Source of the DNA: Streptomyces capillispiralis | Lineage (GTDB): Bacteria; Actinomycetota; Actinomycetes; Streptomycetales; Streptomycetaceae | Direction of reading: 5' to 3' | DNA: 64,000 nt | Assembly (NCBI RefSeq): GCF_007829875.1 | Contig: NZ_VIWV01000001.1 | Span: 2,046,001-2,110,000 of the forward strand | Shown here: positions 35,281 through 46,164 of the stretch, piece by piece | How the letters are laid out: each line of letters opens with the position of its first letter | Numbering within the stretch: position 1 is the first letter of the stretch | Notes under the pieces: generated by a model | What the model was told of the DNA's origin: nothing | Databases searched by the model: none | What the model saw: the letters and a program-made list of their open reading frames with translations, nothing else | Position numbers and translations under genes: made by a program

Positions 35281-36615
35281 CTGCTGATTGAGAACTGCGG
35301 GCATCGCTGGTTAAGGACCTGTCGGCGGAGTGTTCCCCGGGCCACAGAAGTGCTGGTCACGGTGGAACGGAGCGACGGGCTTGAGCAGGGCTCACGCGCG
35401 GATATGGGTCGGCATCGACGCAGGCAAGGGGCATCACTGGGCGGTGGCGGTGAACGCCGACGGTGAGACACTGTTCTCGACGAAGGTGCTCAACGATGAG
35501 GCCCAGATCCTGACGCTGATCGACACGGCCCGGGAGAAGGCCGACGAGGTGCGGTGGGCGGTGGACATCTCCGGCCGTGCCTCCGCCCTGCTGCTGGCCC
35601 TGCTGATCGCGCACGGTCAGCAGGTGGTCTACGTGCCCGGTCGCACTGTCAACCGGATGACCGGCGCCTACCGCGGTGAGGGCAAGACCGACGCCAAGGA
35701 CGCCCTGGTCATCGCCGACCAGGCCCGCATGCGCCGGGACTTCGCCCCGATCGGGACTCCGCCAGAGCTGGTTTCCACACTGCAGCTGCTGACCGGCTAC
35801 CGGCGGGACCTGATCGCCGACCGGGTCCGGCTCATCAACCGGCTGCGCGACCTGCTGGTCGGCATCTGCCCGGCCCTGGAGCGGGCATTCGACTACTCCG
35901 CCTCCAAGGGCCCGGTCGTCATGCTCACCGAGTACCAGACCCCGGCCGCCCTGCGGCGGATCGGCGTCAAGCGGCTGACCACCTGGCTGGAACGACGCAA
36001 GGTCCGCAGTGCCGACACCGTCGCGGCCAAGGCCGTCGAGGCCGCCCAGTCCCAGACCACCGCCCTGCCCGGCGAGGCCCGGGCCGCCAAGCTGGTGCGC
36101 GACCTGGCCCACCAGCTCCTGGCCCTGGACGAACGGATCAAGGACAACGACCAGGAGATCCGCGAGACCTTCCGCACCGACGACCGCGCCGAGATCATCG
36201 AGTCCCTGCCCGGCATGGGCCCGATCCTGGGTGCCGAGTTCGTCGCAATCGTCGGGGACCTCTCCGGCTACCGCGACGCCGGACGCCTGGCCTCGCACGC
36301 CGGCCTGGCGCCGGTGCCTCGCGACTCCGGCCGCCGCACCGGCAACTACCACCGGCCCAAACGCTACAACCGGCGCCTGCGCTGGCTGTTCTACATGTCC
36401 GCGCAGTCCGCGATGATGCGACCGGGACCTTCGAGGGACTACTACCTCAAGAAACGCGCCGAGGGCCTGATCCACACGCAGGCATTGCTCGCACTCGCCC
36501 GCCGACGGGTCAACGTGCTGTGGGCGATGCTGCGTGACAAGAGGCTGTTCACCTCCGTCCCGCCAGTCACGCAGGCGGCTTGACACGATCATTGAGATTC
36601 TCCCTGTACGCGCGG
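35281..36615 (+). mobile_element. IS110-family insertion element (bounds uncertain)
   Basis: The transposase is certain, the ends are not: IS110 elements lack terminal inverted repeats and do not duplicate the target, so no junction can be read here. Bounds given are minimal guesses that include the noncoding bases 5' of the gene, where IS110 members encode a bridge RNA, and a short 3' flank. ATTGAGA occurs on both sides (35287 and 36594), which may be chance. Confidence 0.4.
35381..36583 (+). CDS. IS110-family transposase
   Basis: 400 residues from TTG 35381. The N-terminal RuvC-like DEDD domain begins WVGIDAGKGHHWAVAV and carries GKTDAKDALVIAD. The C-terminal Tnp_20 domain has LPGMGPILGAEFVAIVGDL and SHAGLAPVPRDSGR with the catalytic Ser region. 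The gene is full length and seems intact. It is the only rightward gene between 29191 and 64000. It interrupts the leftward terphenyl gene series between prephenate dehydratase and azoreductase, so it may separate two transcription units that were once joined. The TTG start is supported by GGAGCGACGGG. Confidence 0.9.
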   Translation: MSRAHARIWVGIDAGKGHHWAVAVNADGETLFSTKVLNDEAQILTLIDTAREKADEVRWAVDISGRASALLLALLIAHGQQVVYVPGRTVNRMTGAYRGEGKTDAKDALVIADQARMRRDFAPIGTPPELVSTLQLLTGYRRDLIADRVRLINRLRDLLVGICPALERAFDYSASKGPVVMLTEYQTPAALRRIGVKRLTTWLERRKVRSADTVAAKAVEAAQSQTTALPGEARAAKLVRDLAHQLLALDERIKDNDQEIRETFRTDDRAEIIESLPGMGPILGAEFVAIVGDLSGYRDAGRLASHAGLAPVPRDSGRRTGNYHRPKRYNRRLRWLFYMSAQSAMMRPGPSRDYYLKKRAEGLIHTQALLALARRRVNVLWAMLRDKRLFTSVPPVTQAA

Positions 36616-36673
36616 TGAGTGGTGGGTCGGGGCGGGACGAGGGGCCGGGCGGGGCAAGGGGCCGGGCGGTGAC

Positions 36674-36753
36674 GCGGCCTTCACGGGCCGGGCGGCGCCG
36701 CGGCCTTCATTGGTCCGGGCGGTAACGCGGCCTTCATTGGTCCGGGCCGTCGC
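36674..36753. repeat. 26-27-base tandem repeat after the prephenate dehydratase gene
   Basis: Three copies beginning GCGGCCTTCA at 36674, 36700 and 36727. Copies two and three share GCGGCCTTCATTGGTCCGGG. The repeat ends at the pheA stop codon. The IS110 element lies just beyond. Confidence 0.8.
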
Positions 36754-36757
36754 GCCG

Positions 36758-37663
36758 TCACGCGGCCGTGGCCCGCGGGCCGGCGGCCGTGGTGCCGGGT
36801 CGGTGGGCGCGGTCGCCGGTCCAGCGGGGGTAGCTGCCCAGGAAGCGGACGTCCACGGACCGGGCGGTGAGCGTGGAGACCGCCTCGCGGACGGCGGGGT
36901 TCTCGATGTGGCCCTCGGCGTCGACGAAGTAGCGGTAGCTGCCCAGGCGTTCGCCGGTGGGCCAGGAGTGCACCCGGCTCACCTCGATGCCCCGGGAGGC
37001 GAAGGCGCGCAGCACCTCGGCGAGCCCGCCGGGGCCGCCGTCGCCGGGGGCCACGACCAGCGAGGTGCGGTCCTCGCGGGTGCGGGCCGGCGGGAACCAC
37101 GGCTGGGCCACGCGGACGAAGCGGGTGACCGCTCCGGCCCGGCGGCCGAGCCCCGTGGCCAGCGTCCGCAGGCCGTAGAGCCCGGCCGCCGGCGGGGCCG
37201 CGACCGCCGCGAGCCCGGCCGGGCCGGCCTCCGCGACCTCGCGGGCCGCGGCTGCCGTGGAGTCGGCCGGCCGGGTCCGGGCCCCCGGCAGGTGCTCGGC
37301 CAGCCAGTCGGCGCACTGGCCGAGGGCGTGCGGATGGCTGAGCACCTCGGTGACGTCCGCCAGGTCCGTGCCCGGCGGCGCCATCAGCGCGAACGCCACC
37401 TCCACCTCCACCTCGGCGGTGATGTGCAGTCCGGCGCGGGCCAGCTCGTCCATGGTGGCGGGCACCACACCCCGTACGGAGTTCTCCAGCGGTACCACCG
37501 CCGCCCCGCACTCCCCGCGCCGTACGGCGTCCAGCGCCGCCGGCACGCTCGGGAACGCCCGGTGTGCCGTCCCGGCCCCCGGCGGCGGCAGCCGGTGCAG
37601 CGCCGCCTGGGTGAAGGTGCCCTCCGGGCCCAGATAGGCGCAGGTGGTGAAGCCGTGCGTCAT
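36758..37663 (-). CDS. pheA: Prephenate dehydratase
   Basis: 301 residues, a catalytic domain plus ACT domain. AYLGPEGTFTQAAL, VPLENSVRGVVPATMDEL and AVTRFVRV (the TRF motif with catalytic Thr) are present. In the ACT domain the usual ESRP feedback motif reads VSRVHSWP, so phenylalanine inhibition may be weakened. It makes phenylpyruvate from prephenate, the predicted substrate of the A-T-TE protein encoded two genes upstream. It begins 9 bases after the NTF2-like gene in the same leftward series. Confidence 0.93.
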   Translation of the reverse strand: MTHGFTTCAYLGPEGTFTQAALHRLPPPGAGTAHRAFPSVPAALDAVRRGECGAAVVPLENSVRGVVPATMDELARAGLHITAEVEVEVAFALMAPPGTDLADVTEVLSHPHALGQCADWLAEHLPGARTRPADSTAAAAREVAEAGPAGLAAVAAPPAAGLYGLRTLATGLGRRAGAVTRFVRVAQPWFPPARTREDRTSLVVAPGDGGPGGLAEVLRAFASRGIEVSRVHSWPTGERLGSYRYFVDAEGHIENPAVREAVSTLTARSVDVRFLGSYPRWTGDRAHRPGTTAAGPRATAA

Positions 37664-37672
37664 GGCGGGCCG

Positions 37673-38077
37673 TCAGCTCTCGATCAGGCGGCGGAACGCG
37701 ATGGTGTCGAAGACGTCCTCCATCCGTACGGCCTTCCCCTCGCGCAGCGTCCAGGAGTGGACGAACGAGAGGGTCTCCGTGCGGCCGGACAGGGAGGTGA
37801 CCTCGCGGGTGCCGAAGACGATCACCCGGTCGCCGGACTGGACGATCTCCAGCGGCTGGAGCCGCATGCCGCCCAGGACGGTGGGCACGTGCGCCAGGAA
37901 CTCCTTGACGCCGGCGTGCCCGACCTTGGTGCCGCCGAGGCCGAACTCCGCCATCGACTCGGGGTGGATCCACTCCATGTCCTCGGCCATGGTCGCGAGC
38001 AGGGCGTCCACGTCCCGTGCGTGGAACGCCTGGTAGGCGGCGTGGACGACGCCGACGTTGTCCGTGTACCTGGTCAT
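37673..38077 (-). CDS. NTF2-fold/SnoaL-like protein (TerC-like dehydratase candidate)
   Basis: 134 residues. [31 protein letters not shown] N-terminus and [21 protein letters not shown] match the SnoaL/NTF2 cone fold; the DMEWIHPES pair (Asp, His) could act as acid-base. It overlaps the SDR gene by ATGA. In ter-type p-terphenyl clusters an SDR and an NTF2-like dehydratase together reduce and dehydrate polyporic acid; the gene pairing here is the same. That function is inference from neighbourhood and fold. Confidence 0.8.
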   Translation of the reverse strand: MTRYTDNVGVVHAAYQAFHARDVDALLATMAEDMEWIHPESMAEFGLGGTKVGHAGVKEFLAHVPTVLGGMRLQPLEIVQSGDRVIVFGTREVTSLSGRTETLSFVHSWTLREGKAVRMEDVFDTIAFRRLIES

Positions 38078-39015
38078 GCGCGGACCGCTCCTCGGGTGGT
38101 GGCGTACTCGGGATACATCGCCTCGACGGTGCGGCGGATGCCCTCCCGCCAGCCGACCTTGCAGGGACCGGTCAGCTCCAGGCGCCGCGTCGGGTCGAAC
38201 CGGTAGGTCTCGCGGGTCACCTCGCTCGGCACGAGCCGGGCCTCGACCCCGGTCAGCTCCTCCAGGTAGCGGACGCAGTCGGTCATGCCGACGGCCTCGT
38301 CACCGCCCCAGTTGGTGAGCACGGCCGGGACCGTCGCGGCCTCCCACAGGCGCGGCACCTGCTCGACGAGGTCGTCGGTGTGGAGCAGGGAGCACCAGTT
38401 CTGGCCCTCGACGGGCACCGGGATGGGCTCCCCGGCCAGCATCCGCTTGAAGTAGAGCATCGGGACGCCGCCGTAACCGCCGGGCCCGTAGGCGATGTTG
38501 AGGCGTGCGATGACCGTCGGCAGGCCGAGGGTGCGCGCGTAGGCCCGCACCACGCCCTCCGTGGCGATCTTGACGACAGGGTAGACGGGCAGCCAGTCGG
38601 CGACGCCGTCGACCGGGTCGTCCTCGGCGTAGGCGTGGTCGAGGGTCTGCCGCTTGTACAGGGCGCCCGTGGACACGTACAGGAACGCCTCGGCGTCGCG
38701 GCAGTGGGTCATCAGTCGGCCGGTGGCGACCGTGTTGACCTCGACGGCGGTGTTGAGGTCGCCGTCCTCGCCGCGGCGGACGGCGGAGTGGATGACGTGG
38801 GTGAAGTCGCCGGGCAGGGCCGCGAGCGCGGCGCCGGTGGTGTCGTCCATGTCCCAGCGGAAGGTGGTGACGCCGTGCCGGGTCAGTTCCTCCTCCGCGC
38901 CGGGGGTGCCGAACCGGCCCAGCGCCCAGACCTCGTTGTCCGCGGCCAGGGCCTTGGCCACCGGGCCGGCGACCTGTCCGGTGCCGCCGGTGACCAGGAT
39001 CTTCTTGCCTTTCAC
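38074..39015 (-). CDS. Extended short-chain dehydrogenase/epimerase-like reductase (TerB-like candidate)
   Basis: 313 residues. The Rossmann motif [15 protein letters not shown] is at residues 5-19. The usual YxxxK reads YPVVK near residue 157, preceded by [11 protein letters not shown]. An [13 protein letters not shown] segment and C-terminal [12 protein letters not shown] are typical of NAD-dependent epimerases. GTG 39015 has AGGAGGA at ideal distance; the long open frame upstream is a shadow of the A-T-TE gene. In ech/ter-like clusters this SDR reduces the polyporic acid quinone. Here it is assigned by order and fold only. Confidence 0.85.
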   Translation of the reverse strand: MKGKKILVTGGTGQVAGPVAKALAADNEVWALGRFGTPGAEEELTRHGVTTFRWDMDDTTGAALAALPGDFTHVIHSAVRRGEDGDLNTAVEVNTVATGRLMTHCRDAEAFLYVSTGALYKRQTLDHAYAEDDPVDGVADWLPVYPVVKIATEGVVRAYARTLGLPTVIARLNIAYGPGGYGGVPMLYFKRMLAGEPIPVPVEGQNWCSLLHTDDLVEQVPRLWEAATVPAVLTNWGGDEAVGMTDCVRYLEELTGVEARLVPSEVTRETYRFDPTRRLELTGPCKVGWREGIRRTVEAMYPEYATTRGAVRA

Positions 39016-39050
39016 GCGTTTCCTCCTAGGACGGATGGCTGGGGTCGGGG

Positions 39051-41801
39051 TCATGTGCCGTCGCCGAGGGCCCGGTCCAGTTCCCGGCGCAGGATCGACT
39101 GGAAGCTCGCCACGTGCTGCGGGCCCATCAGCGTGTAGTGCTCGCCGGGCACGTCGAGGAAGCGGACCTCGTCGGAGTGCTCCCGCCAGCGGCTCAGCTC
39201 GTTGTCGAGCCAGTCCTGCTTGGTGCCGCGCAGCGGTACGGCGTAGAAGACGGACATGGTGCGCACCCGGCCGCCGGGCGCGTAGGTGCGGCCCAGGTCG
39301 GTGAGTCCGTCGGCGAGTTCGGCCCAGGCGGTGAACTTCTCCAGGGTCAGGTCGAGTTCCTCGAGCCGGGCGCGGGGCGCGATGTCGATGAAGTGGGCGA
39401 GCTGTTCGGACCGGGAGAGGTGGCGCAGCTTGCCGGGCAGGTCCAGCGACTGCTTCTTGTCGATGAGGGCCAGGAAGAAGGCCAGGTTGGCCGCGGTCTC
39501 GACGAAGTCCAGTTCGTCCATGCGGTACTTGATGTGCGGGGGCAGGTTGAAGCTGCCGACGAAGTCGACCCGCTCCCCCTGCTCCTCCAGGACCTTGGCG
39601 ATCTCGAAGGCGACGGCGCCGCCGTAGGAGTAGCCGGCGACGGCGTAGGGGCCGTGCGGCTGCTTGGCGCGGATGGCCCGGACGTAGGTGGAGACCATCT
39701 CGTCGAAGGACTCGAACGGGGTCTCGCCCGGGTTGAAGCCGCGGGCCCGCAGCGCGTAGAACGGCCGGTCGCCGACGAAGTACTTGGCGAGGTTGACGAA
39801 GACGAGCACCTCGCCGACGCCCGGGTGGACGCAGAACAGCGGCGTCCTGTCGCCGGTGACCTGCATGGGCACGATCGGGTCGTACGGGCGCTCGGCCGCG
39901 TCCTCGCCCAGGTGCGCGGCGAGCAGACGGACCGTGGGCGCGGTCAGCACGGTGATGATCTGCAGGTTGTCCGCGCCGAGCCGCTGGGCGACCAGGCTGC
40001 GCAGCCGCAGGATGTCCAGCGAGGTGCCGCCGAGGTCGAAGAAGTTCGCCGTGGCGCTGATCTTCTCGGGGGCGGTGTCGAACATCTCGGCGTAGATCCC
40101 GGCGAGGATCCGCTCGGTCTCGCCCTCGGGCGGGGTGTGGCCGCCGAGGCGGCGCAGCACGAGGTCGTCGACGGCCGTGACGACTCCCTCGTAGGCGCCG
40201 GCTTCCAGCCGCTTGCGCATCAGGGAGCGCTGGATCTTGCCGAGGCTGGTCTTGGGGAAGGCGTCCTTGGGCAGCGGCAGGATGAGCGAGGGCCTGAAGC
40301 CCCAGTGCATGACGACGCTCGCGCGCACCGCGGACAGCACCCGGTACAGGCCGAGTTCGTCGCCTTCCGGGGTCTCCGGGTGGAAGGCGACGACGAGTTG
40401 CTCGGTGTCGCTGCCGGGTGCGCGGGTCGGGAAGGCGGCGACGTAGGACCGTGCCACGTCGTCGAGCTGTTCCAGCACGGACTCGATCTCGTGGCTGAAG
40501 TAGTTGACGCCGTTGACGATGATGCTGTCCTTGCTGCGGCCGACGAGCGTGAGCCGGCCGTCGTCGAGCCGGCCGAGGTCGCCGCTGCGGAACCAGCCGT
40601 CCGCGGTGAAGGCGTCCTGGGTGGCCTGCTCGTTGTTGTAGTACCCGTGGGTGATCATGGGGCCGGTCAGCTGGAGCTCGCCGGTGGCGCCCTCGGCGAC
40701 CTCGTTGTCGTGCTCGTCGACGATGCGGATGCGCAGCCCCTCGACGGGCCGGCCCAGGTTGGCGAACTCCTGGCCCTGGTCGGAGGCGGGGAACTCGCGC
40801 GAGTAGACGCTGCCGGCGCAGGTCTCGGTCATGCCGAACGCGGGCCACAGGGCGTCGGGCGACAGACCGTAGGGGGCGAAGCGCTCCAGGAAGGTCTCGC
40901 CGGTGGCGCGGACGACGGCCTCGCCGCCGCTGATGATGTGGCGCAGCCGGGACAGGTCGACCGGGCCCTTCTCGGTGAGCCGGTCGGCGACGGGGTTCAT
41001 CAGGCCCAGCAGGAAGTTGGGCGTGAACGTCATGGTGACGCCGTAGCGGGAGATCAGGCGCAGGAACTCCAGCGGTTCGCCGAGCACGACGGGCGCTTCG
41101 ACGTGCAGCTGGGTGGCGCCCGCGTACAGCGGCAGCAGGTGGCACTCCAGGAGGGCGGCGACGTGGTCGAAGGAGACCCAGTTGAAGGAGACGTCGGCGG
41201 AGGTGAGCCGGTGGTGGCCGTTCTTGCCGGCCATGGACGCCAGCAGGTTGGCGTGGGTGAGCCGCACCGCCTTGGAGTTGCCGGTGGAGCCGGAGGTCAG
41301 CACCAGCAGGGCGGTGTCCTCGGGGGCGGCCTCGTGCAGCAGGGCGGCCGGCTCGGTCGCGTGGAGGCCCTCCAGCGGGGTGACGGCGAGGCCCTCGACG
41401 CGCGGCAGCTCCGTGGCGAGCGACTCGGTGGTGACGACGAGCGGCCGGTCGAGCAGCGCGTCCACGTGGGAGAGCTGCGCGGCCCAGCGTTCGGGGTCGC
41501 CGCCGAGGGGGGCCATCGGGACGGGCACGAAGCCGCCCAGCAGACAGGCCCAGAACGCCGTCAGGAACTCCTGGGGCCGCTCCAGCAGCAGGACGACCTT
41601 GTCCTGCGGTTCCAGGCCCTTGCCGCGCAGGCCGGTGAGCACCCGGCGGGCCTCCTCCACCAGCTCCGGGTAGCGCTGCGGCCGCGCGTCCTCGCCGTCG
41701 GCGCCGGCCAGGTGGTAGAGCAGACCGGACTCGGGGTGGTCCTCCGCGGCCAGCAGCAGGAGGTCCGCGATGGTGCGGGTCGACGATATGGCCATGGTCA
41801 T
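39051..41801 (-). CDS. A-T-TE tridomain synthetase, atromentin/polyporic acid synthetase type
   Basis: 916 residues. Adenylation domain (about 10-545) with [12 protein letters not shown] (169-180), AFGMTET (321-327), WFRSGDLG (403-410) and [10 protein letters not shown]. Thiolation domain with [10 protein letters not shown] (Ser594). Thioesterase with VAGYSYGG (Ser725) and GEHYTLMG (His888); the [16 protein letters not shown] stretch near 751 is characteristic of quinone synthetases such as AtrA, TdiA, RalA. There is no condensation domain. It would activate an aryl pyruvate, load it and dimerise two units to a dihydroxybenzoquinone. Adjacent phenylpyruvate genes suggest polyporic acid. ATG 41801 has GGGAAG at good spacing. 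Confidence 0.92.
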   Translation of the reverse strand: MTMAISSTRTIADLLLLAAEDHPESGLLYHLAGADGEDARPQRYPELVEEARRVLTGLRGKGLEPQDKVVLLLERPQEFLTAFWACLLGGFVPVPMAPLGGDPERWAAQLSHVDALLDRPLVVTTESLATELPRVEGLAVTPLEGLHATEPAALLHEAAPEDTALLVLTSGSTGNSKAVRLTHANLLASMAGKNGHHRLTSADVSFNWVSFDHVAALLECHLLPLYAGATQLHVEAPVVLGEPLEFLRLISRYGVTMTFTPNFLLGLMNPVADRLTEKGPVDLSRLRHIISGGEAVVRATGETFLERFAPYGLSPDALWPAFGMTETCAGSVYSREFPASDQGQEFANLGRPVEGLRIRIVDEHDNEVAEGATGELQLTGPMITHGYYNNEQATQDAFTADGWFRSGDLGRLDDGRLTLVGRSKDSIIVNGVNYFSHEIESVLEQLDDVARSYVAAFPTRAPGSDTEQLVVAFHPETPEGDELGLYRVLSAVRASVVMHWGFRPSLILPLPKDAFPKTSLGKIQRSLMRKRLEAGAYEGVVTAVDDLVLRRLGGHTPPEGETERILAGIYAEMFDTAPEKISATANFFDLGGTSLDILRLRSLVAQRLGADNLQIITVLTAPTVRLLAAHLGEDAAERPYDPIVPMQVTGDRTPLFCVHPGVGEVLVFVNLAKYFVGDRPFYALRARGFNPGETPFESFDEMVSTYVRAIRAKQPHGPYAVAGYSYGGAVAFEIAKVLEEQGERVDFVGSFNLPPHIKYRMDELDFVETAANLAFFLALIDKKQSLDLPGKLRHLSRSEQLAHFIDIAPRARLEELDLTLEKFTAWAELADGLTDLGRTYAPGGRVRTMSVFYAVPLRGTKQDWLDNELSRWREHSDEVRFLDVPGEHYTLMGPQHVASFQSILRRELDRALGDGT

Positions 41802-41916
41802 GGCAGTGCTTCCCTTCTCACTCTTCTCGACGTGCGACGTACGAGGTGCGCAGGGGGGTTCGCGGTGCCGGGGGACGGGCGGGTCGGTGGGAGACGGCGG
41901 GGGTGGCCGTCGGGGG

Positions 41917-42899
41917 TCACAGGGCGGTCAGACGGGGCTCCATGGCGCGGGCCTCGGTCTCGCCGTAGGCGTCCCGGACGCGGGTGAGCAGCGGGGCGGG
42001 GCCGAGGACGTACTCCTGGGTGCCGACCGTCTCCAGGACCACGGCGGCGAGCGCGCAGCCGAGGCGGGCGGCGCGGGTGTCGGGCCAGTCCCAGGTCGTG
42101 GCGGCGAGGAATCCGGCGCGGAACGCGTCGCCCACGCCGGTCGGGTCGAGGACGTCGTCGGCCGGTACGGCGGCCACGCGCAGCGGCGGTTCGCCGGCCC
42201 GGGTGATGTCGGCGCCGTCGGCGCCCCGGGTGACGATCCAGGCGCCGGTGCGGGCCAGCACCTGCGCCTCGGTCCAGCCGGTGCGCTCCTTCAGGAGGGC
42301 GGCCTCGTAGGCGTTGGTGAACAGGTACCGCGCCCCGTCGACGAGCCGGCGGGTCGTGGCGCGGTCGAGCCGGGCGAGCTGCTGGGAGGGGTCGGCGGCG
42401 AAGGGCAGGTGGAGGCGGCGGCACTCCTCGGTGTGCCGCAGCATGGCCTCGGGGTCGTTCGGCGCGACGACGACCAGGGCGGGCCGGCCGGCGCGGGCGA
42501 CGAGGCCGGCGAGGCGGATCTCCCGGGCCTCGGCCATCGCCCCGGCGTAGAAGGTGGCGATCTGGTTGTGGTCGGCGTCGGTGGTGCACACGAAGCGGGC
42601 GGTGTGCAGGGAGCGGCTGACGCGTACGGCGGAGGTGTCGACGCCGTGGTCGCGCAGCCAGGCCCCGTACTCCGCGAAGTCCTGGCCCGCGGCGCCCGCG
42701 ACGGCGGCGCGGACACCGAGCCGGGCGAGGCCGACGGCGATGTTCGCGGCCACTCCCCCGCGCCGCACCTCGAGGGTGTCGGCGAGGAAGGACAGGGAGA
42801 CCCGGTCGAGCTGGTCGGCGATCAGCTGCTCGGTGAACCGTCCCGGGTAGACCATCAGGTGGTCGGTGGCGAGGGAGCCGGTGACGACGACGGCGGGGG

Positions 42900-42903
<4 letters not shown>
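41917..42903 (-). CDS. PfkB-family carbohydrate/adenosine kinase
   Basis: 328 residues. [17 protein letters not shown] is the substrate-binding start and [16 protein letters not shown] is the second PfkB signature with catalytic Asp in DPTGVGDAF. Sugar, adenosine and nucleoside kinases share this fold; the alanine-rich LARLG context and partnership with metK point to adenosine kinase, which clears adenosine formed from S-adenosylhomocysteine. Its GTG overlaps the metK stop by GTGA, so the two are coupled. No S-adenosylhomocysteine hydrolase gene is in the window. Confidence 0.83.
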
Positions 42904-44105
<1,202 letters not shown>

Positions 44106-44718
44106 GAGCACTCCCTGGGGGTCGCAGCGGCTGCTGGCTGTCGTGGCCGGTGGGTGGTTCCACCCGGTGTGGGGACAGCGCACCGGACCGTGGCACCCAG
44201 CCTCCGTGGCGGGCGGCGGCCGGCTCAACAGCCGCTGTGCCAGGGCCGTGTCGGGTTCGACAAATGGATCGTGCGAGTGACAGAGAAAGTTCAGGGCCGT
44301 GTCGGTTCCGGGTCGGTGCGCAGCCGCGCGACGGCGCGGGACCGTGGTCGGAGGAGGGGCGGCGCGACGGCGCGGGGTGGCGGTGGCGGTGGCGCGGGGA
44401 CGGCGGCGGCGCGGGGACGGCAGCGGCGCGCCATACGGTTCTCGCGTGCGTCGGTACGGGAGTACGGGCCGGGCCACGCGACACGGAACCGCGGGCCACG
44501 GTCGGACCCGCGGAGCCCTCACACCCTTCCCCGGACACACCGCAGCCCCCGCCGGCCGTGTCGGTGGCCAACGGGGGCGTTCCATCAGGGTGTTGGGGAC
44601 CGCCGGTTCCCCCGGCGTCGGTGTACGCGTCGGTGCACTCGTCGGTGCACGCGTCGGTGTACGGCGCCGCTCAGTGCGGCGCGCGGGACGGCCGGGCGGA
44701 CCGCGGCGGCCCCCGGGC
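44106..44718. other. Intergenic region upstream of metK
   Basis: 613 bases between metK and the response regulator gene, both leftward. It holds an imperfect hairpin around GGGTGG-TT-CCACCC near 44148, a 14-base direct repeat CAGGGCCGTGTCGG at 44241-44254 and 44292-44305, and four 12-base repeats at 44615-44662. I searched for known SAM riboswitch forms by eye and saw no convincing match. Confidence 0.5.
44615..44662. repeat. Four head-to-tail 12-base repeats (iteron-like)
   Basis: Units GCGTCGGTGTAC, GCGTCGGTGCAC, TCGTCGGTGCAC, GCGTCGGTGTAC start at 44615, 44627, 44639 and 44651. Each contains GTGTAC or the palindrome GTGCAC. They lie just past the response regulator stop and 510 bases upstream of metK. 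Operator function is a guess. Confidence 0.7.
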
Positions 44719-45480
<762 letters not shown>

Positions 45481-45547
45481 CGTCTCCCCCTGGACTAGTA
45501 CAGCTCCGGAGGCACCGACCCGAGGGCGGGGCCCCAATCGCTCGGCG

Positions 45548-45577
45548 AGCATAAAAACCAGGGCTTTAGTTTGTCAA
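45548..45577 (-). promoter_or_regulatory. Near-consensus sigma-HrdB promoter of the orphan response regulator
   Basis: Read leftward, TTGACA (45577-45572) and TATGCT (45553-45548) are 18 bases apart, one of the best -35/-10 matches in the window. The transcript start would be about 45541, leaving a 60-base leader before ATG 45480. Confidence 0.7.
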
Positions 45578-46099
45578 AGATCGATGGCGCAAACCCGCTG
45601 CGCCCGAGCAGCGAAGAGGAGCACCCAATTCCAGGGTGACGGAATCGCACATGTTCGACACAAGCCACCGGACCGCACCGCGGAATAGATCTTTTCGCAT
45701 CCTCCCCACCAGGCGAATCGATTCCCGGGACCGTCGCCGACCCCGCGTTCACCTGGGCGGAATCGATCATCGGCGGCCGGAGAACCCGGACCGATCCGAC
45801 CTGACGGGGCATTTCCGGATCTTGGTCGCCCCCGTACGGTCCATAGCGGCCGAAACCGCTGAATCTGCTGGTGGCGGTGACCGTAGCGTGGCTGATTTTT
45901 CAACGAAAGGCCACTTCAGGACAGATCCCGACCGGCGCCGGGGTCACGACACCGAGCGACCGAAAACGATAGGTCACATGAATGTGCCCTACTAACCCGA
46001 AGGTTCCCGGCCGCCCTCCGCCCGCGCGCGGAATCGCGCCTCCCCGTACGCATCACGTCCGTGAGGAAAAGGCGCCCCTCCCGGCTGGAATATGCCGGA

Positions 46100-46126
46100 C
46101 GGGCCGCCGAAGGGTACGGCGGCCCG
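46100..46126 (-). terminator. Terminator hairpin after FAD oxidoreductase gene
   Basis: CGGGCCGCC (46100-46108) and GGCGGCCCG (46118-46126) are perfect complements around a 9-base loop. It lies 39 bases past the stop and marks the end of the long leftward PKS operon. Confidence 0.65.
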
Positions 46127-46164
46127 CTTTCCGTTCACGAATGAACCATGTGAGGGTGTGGTTC

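Larger units (their letters stand above)
45481..46164. other. Long regulatory intergenic region between the two gene clusters
   Basis: 684 bases, less GC-rich than its neighbours. It holds the regulator promoter (45548-45577) and the terminator of the FAD oxidoreductase gene (46100-46126). Several short open frames exist but lack ribosome sites or coding bias, so I list no gene. GAATCGATTC at 45714 is a palindrome of unknown meaning. Confidence 0.5.

Noticed and set aside
39114..41987. 957-codon rightward frame opposite the A-T-TE gene
   Set aside because: Third-position GC bias creates long antisense frames; the sequence is Leu/Val/Glu/Gly-rich with no motif, while the leftward frame carries full catalytic motifs.
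44106..44290. SAM riboswitch upstream of metK
   Set aside because: No match by eye to SAM-I, SAM-II, SAM-IV or SAH motif cores; kept only as a structured leader.
45636..45995. 119-residue rightward frame in the regulatory gap
   Set aside because: No ribosome site, no conserved motif, and it ends at an ordinary stop inside a likely control region.
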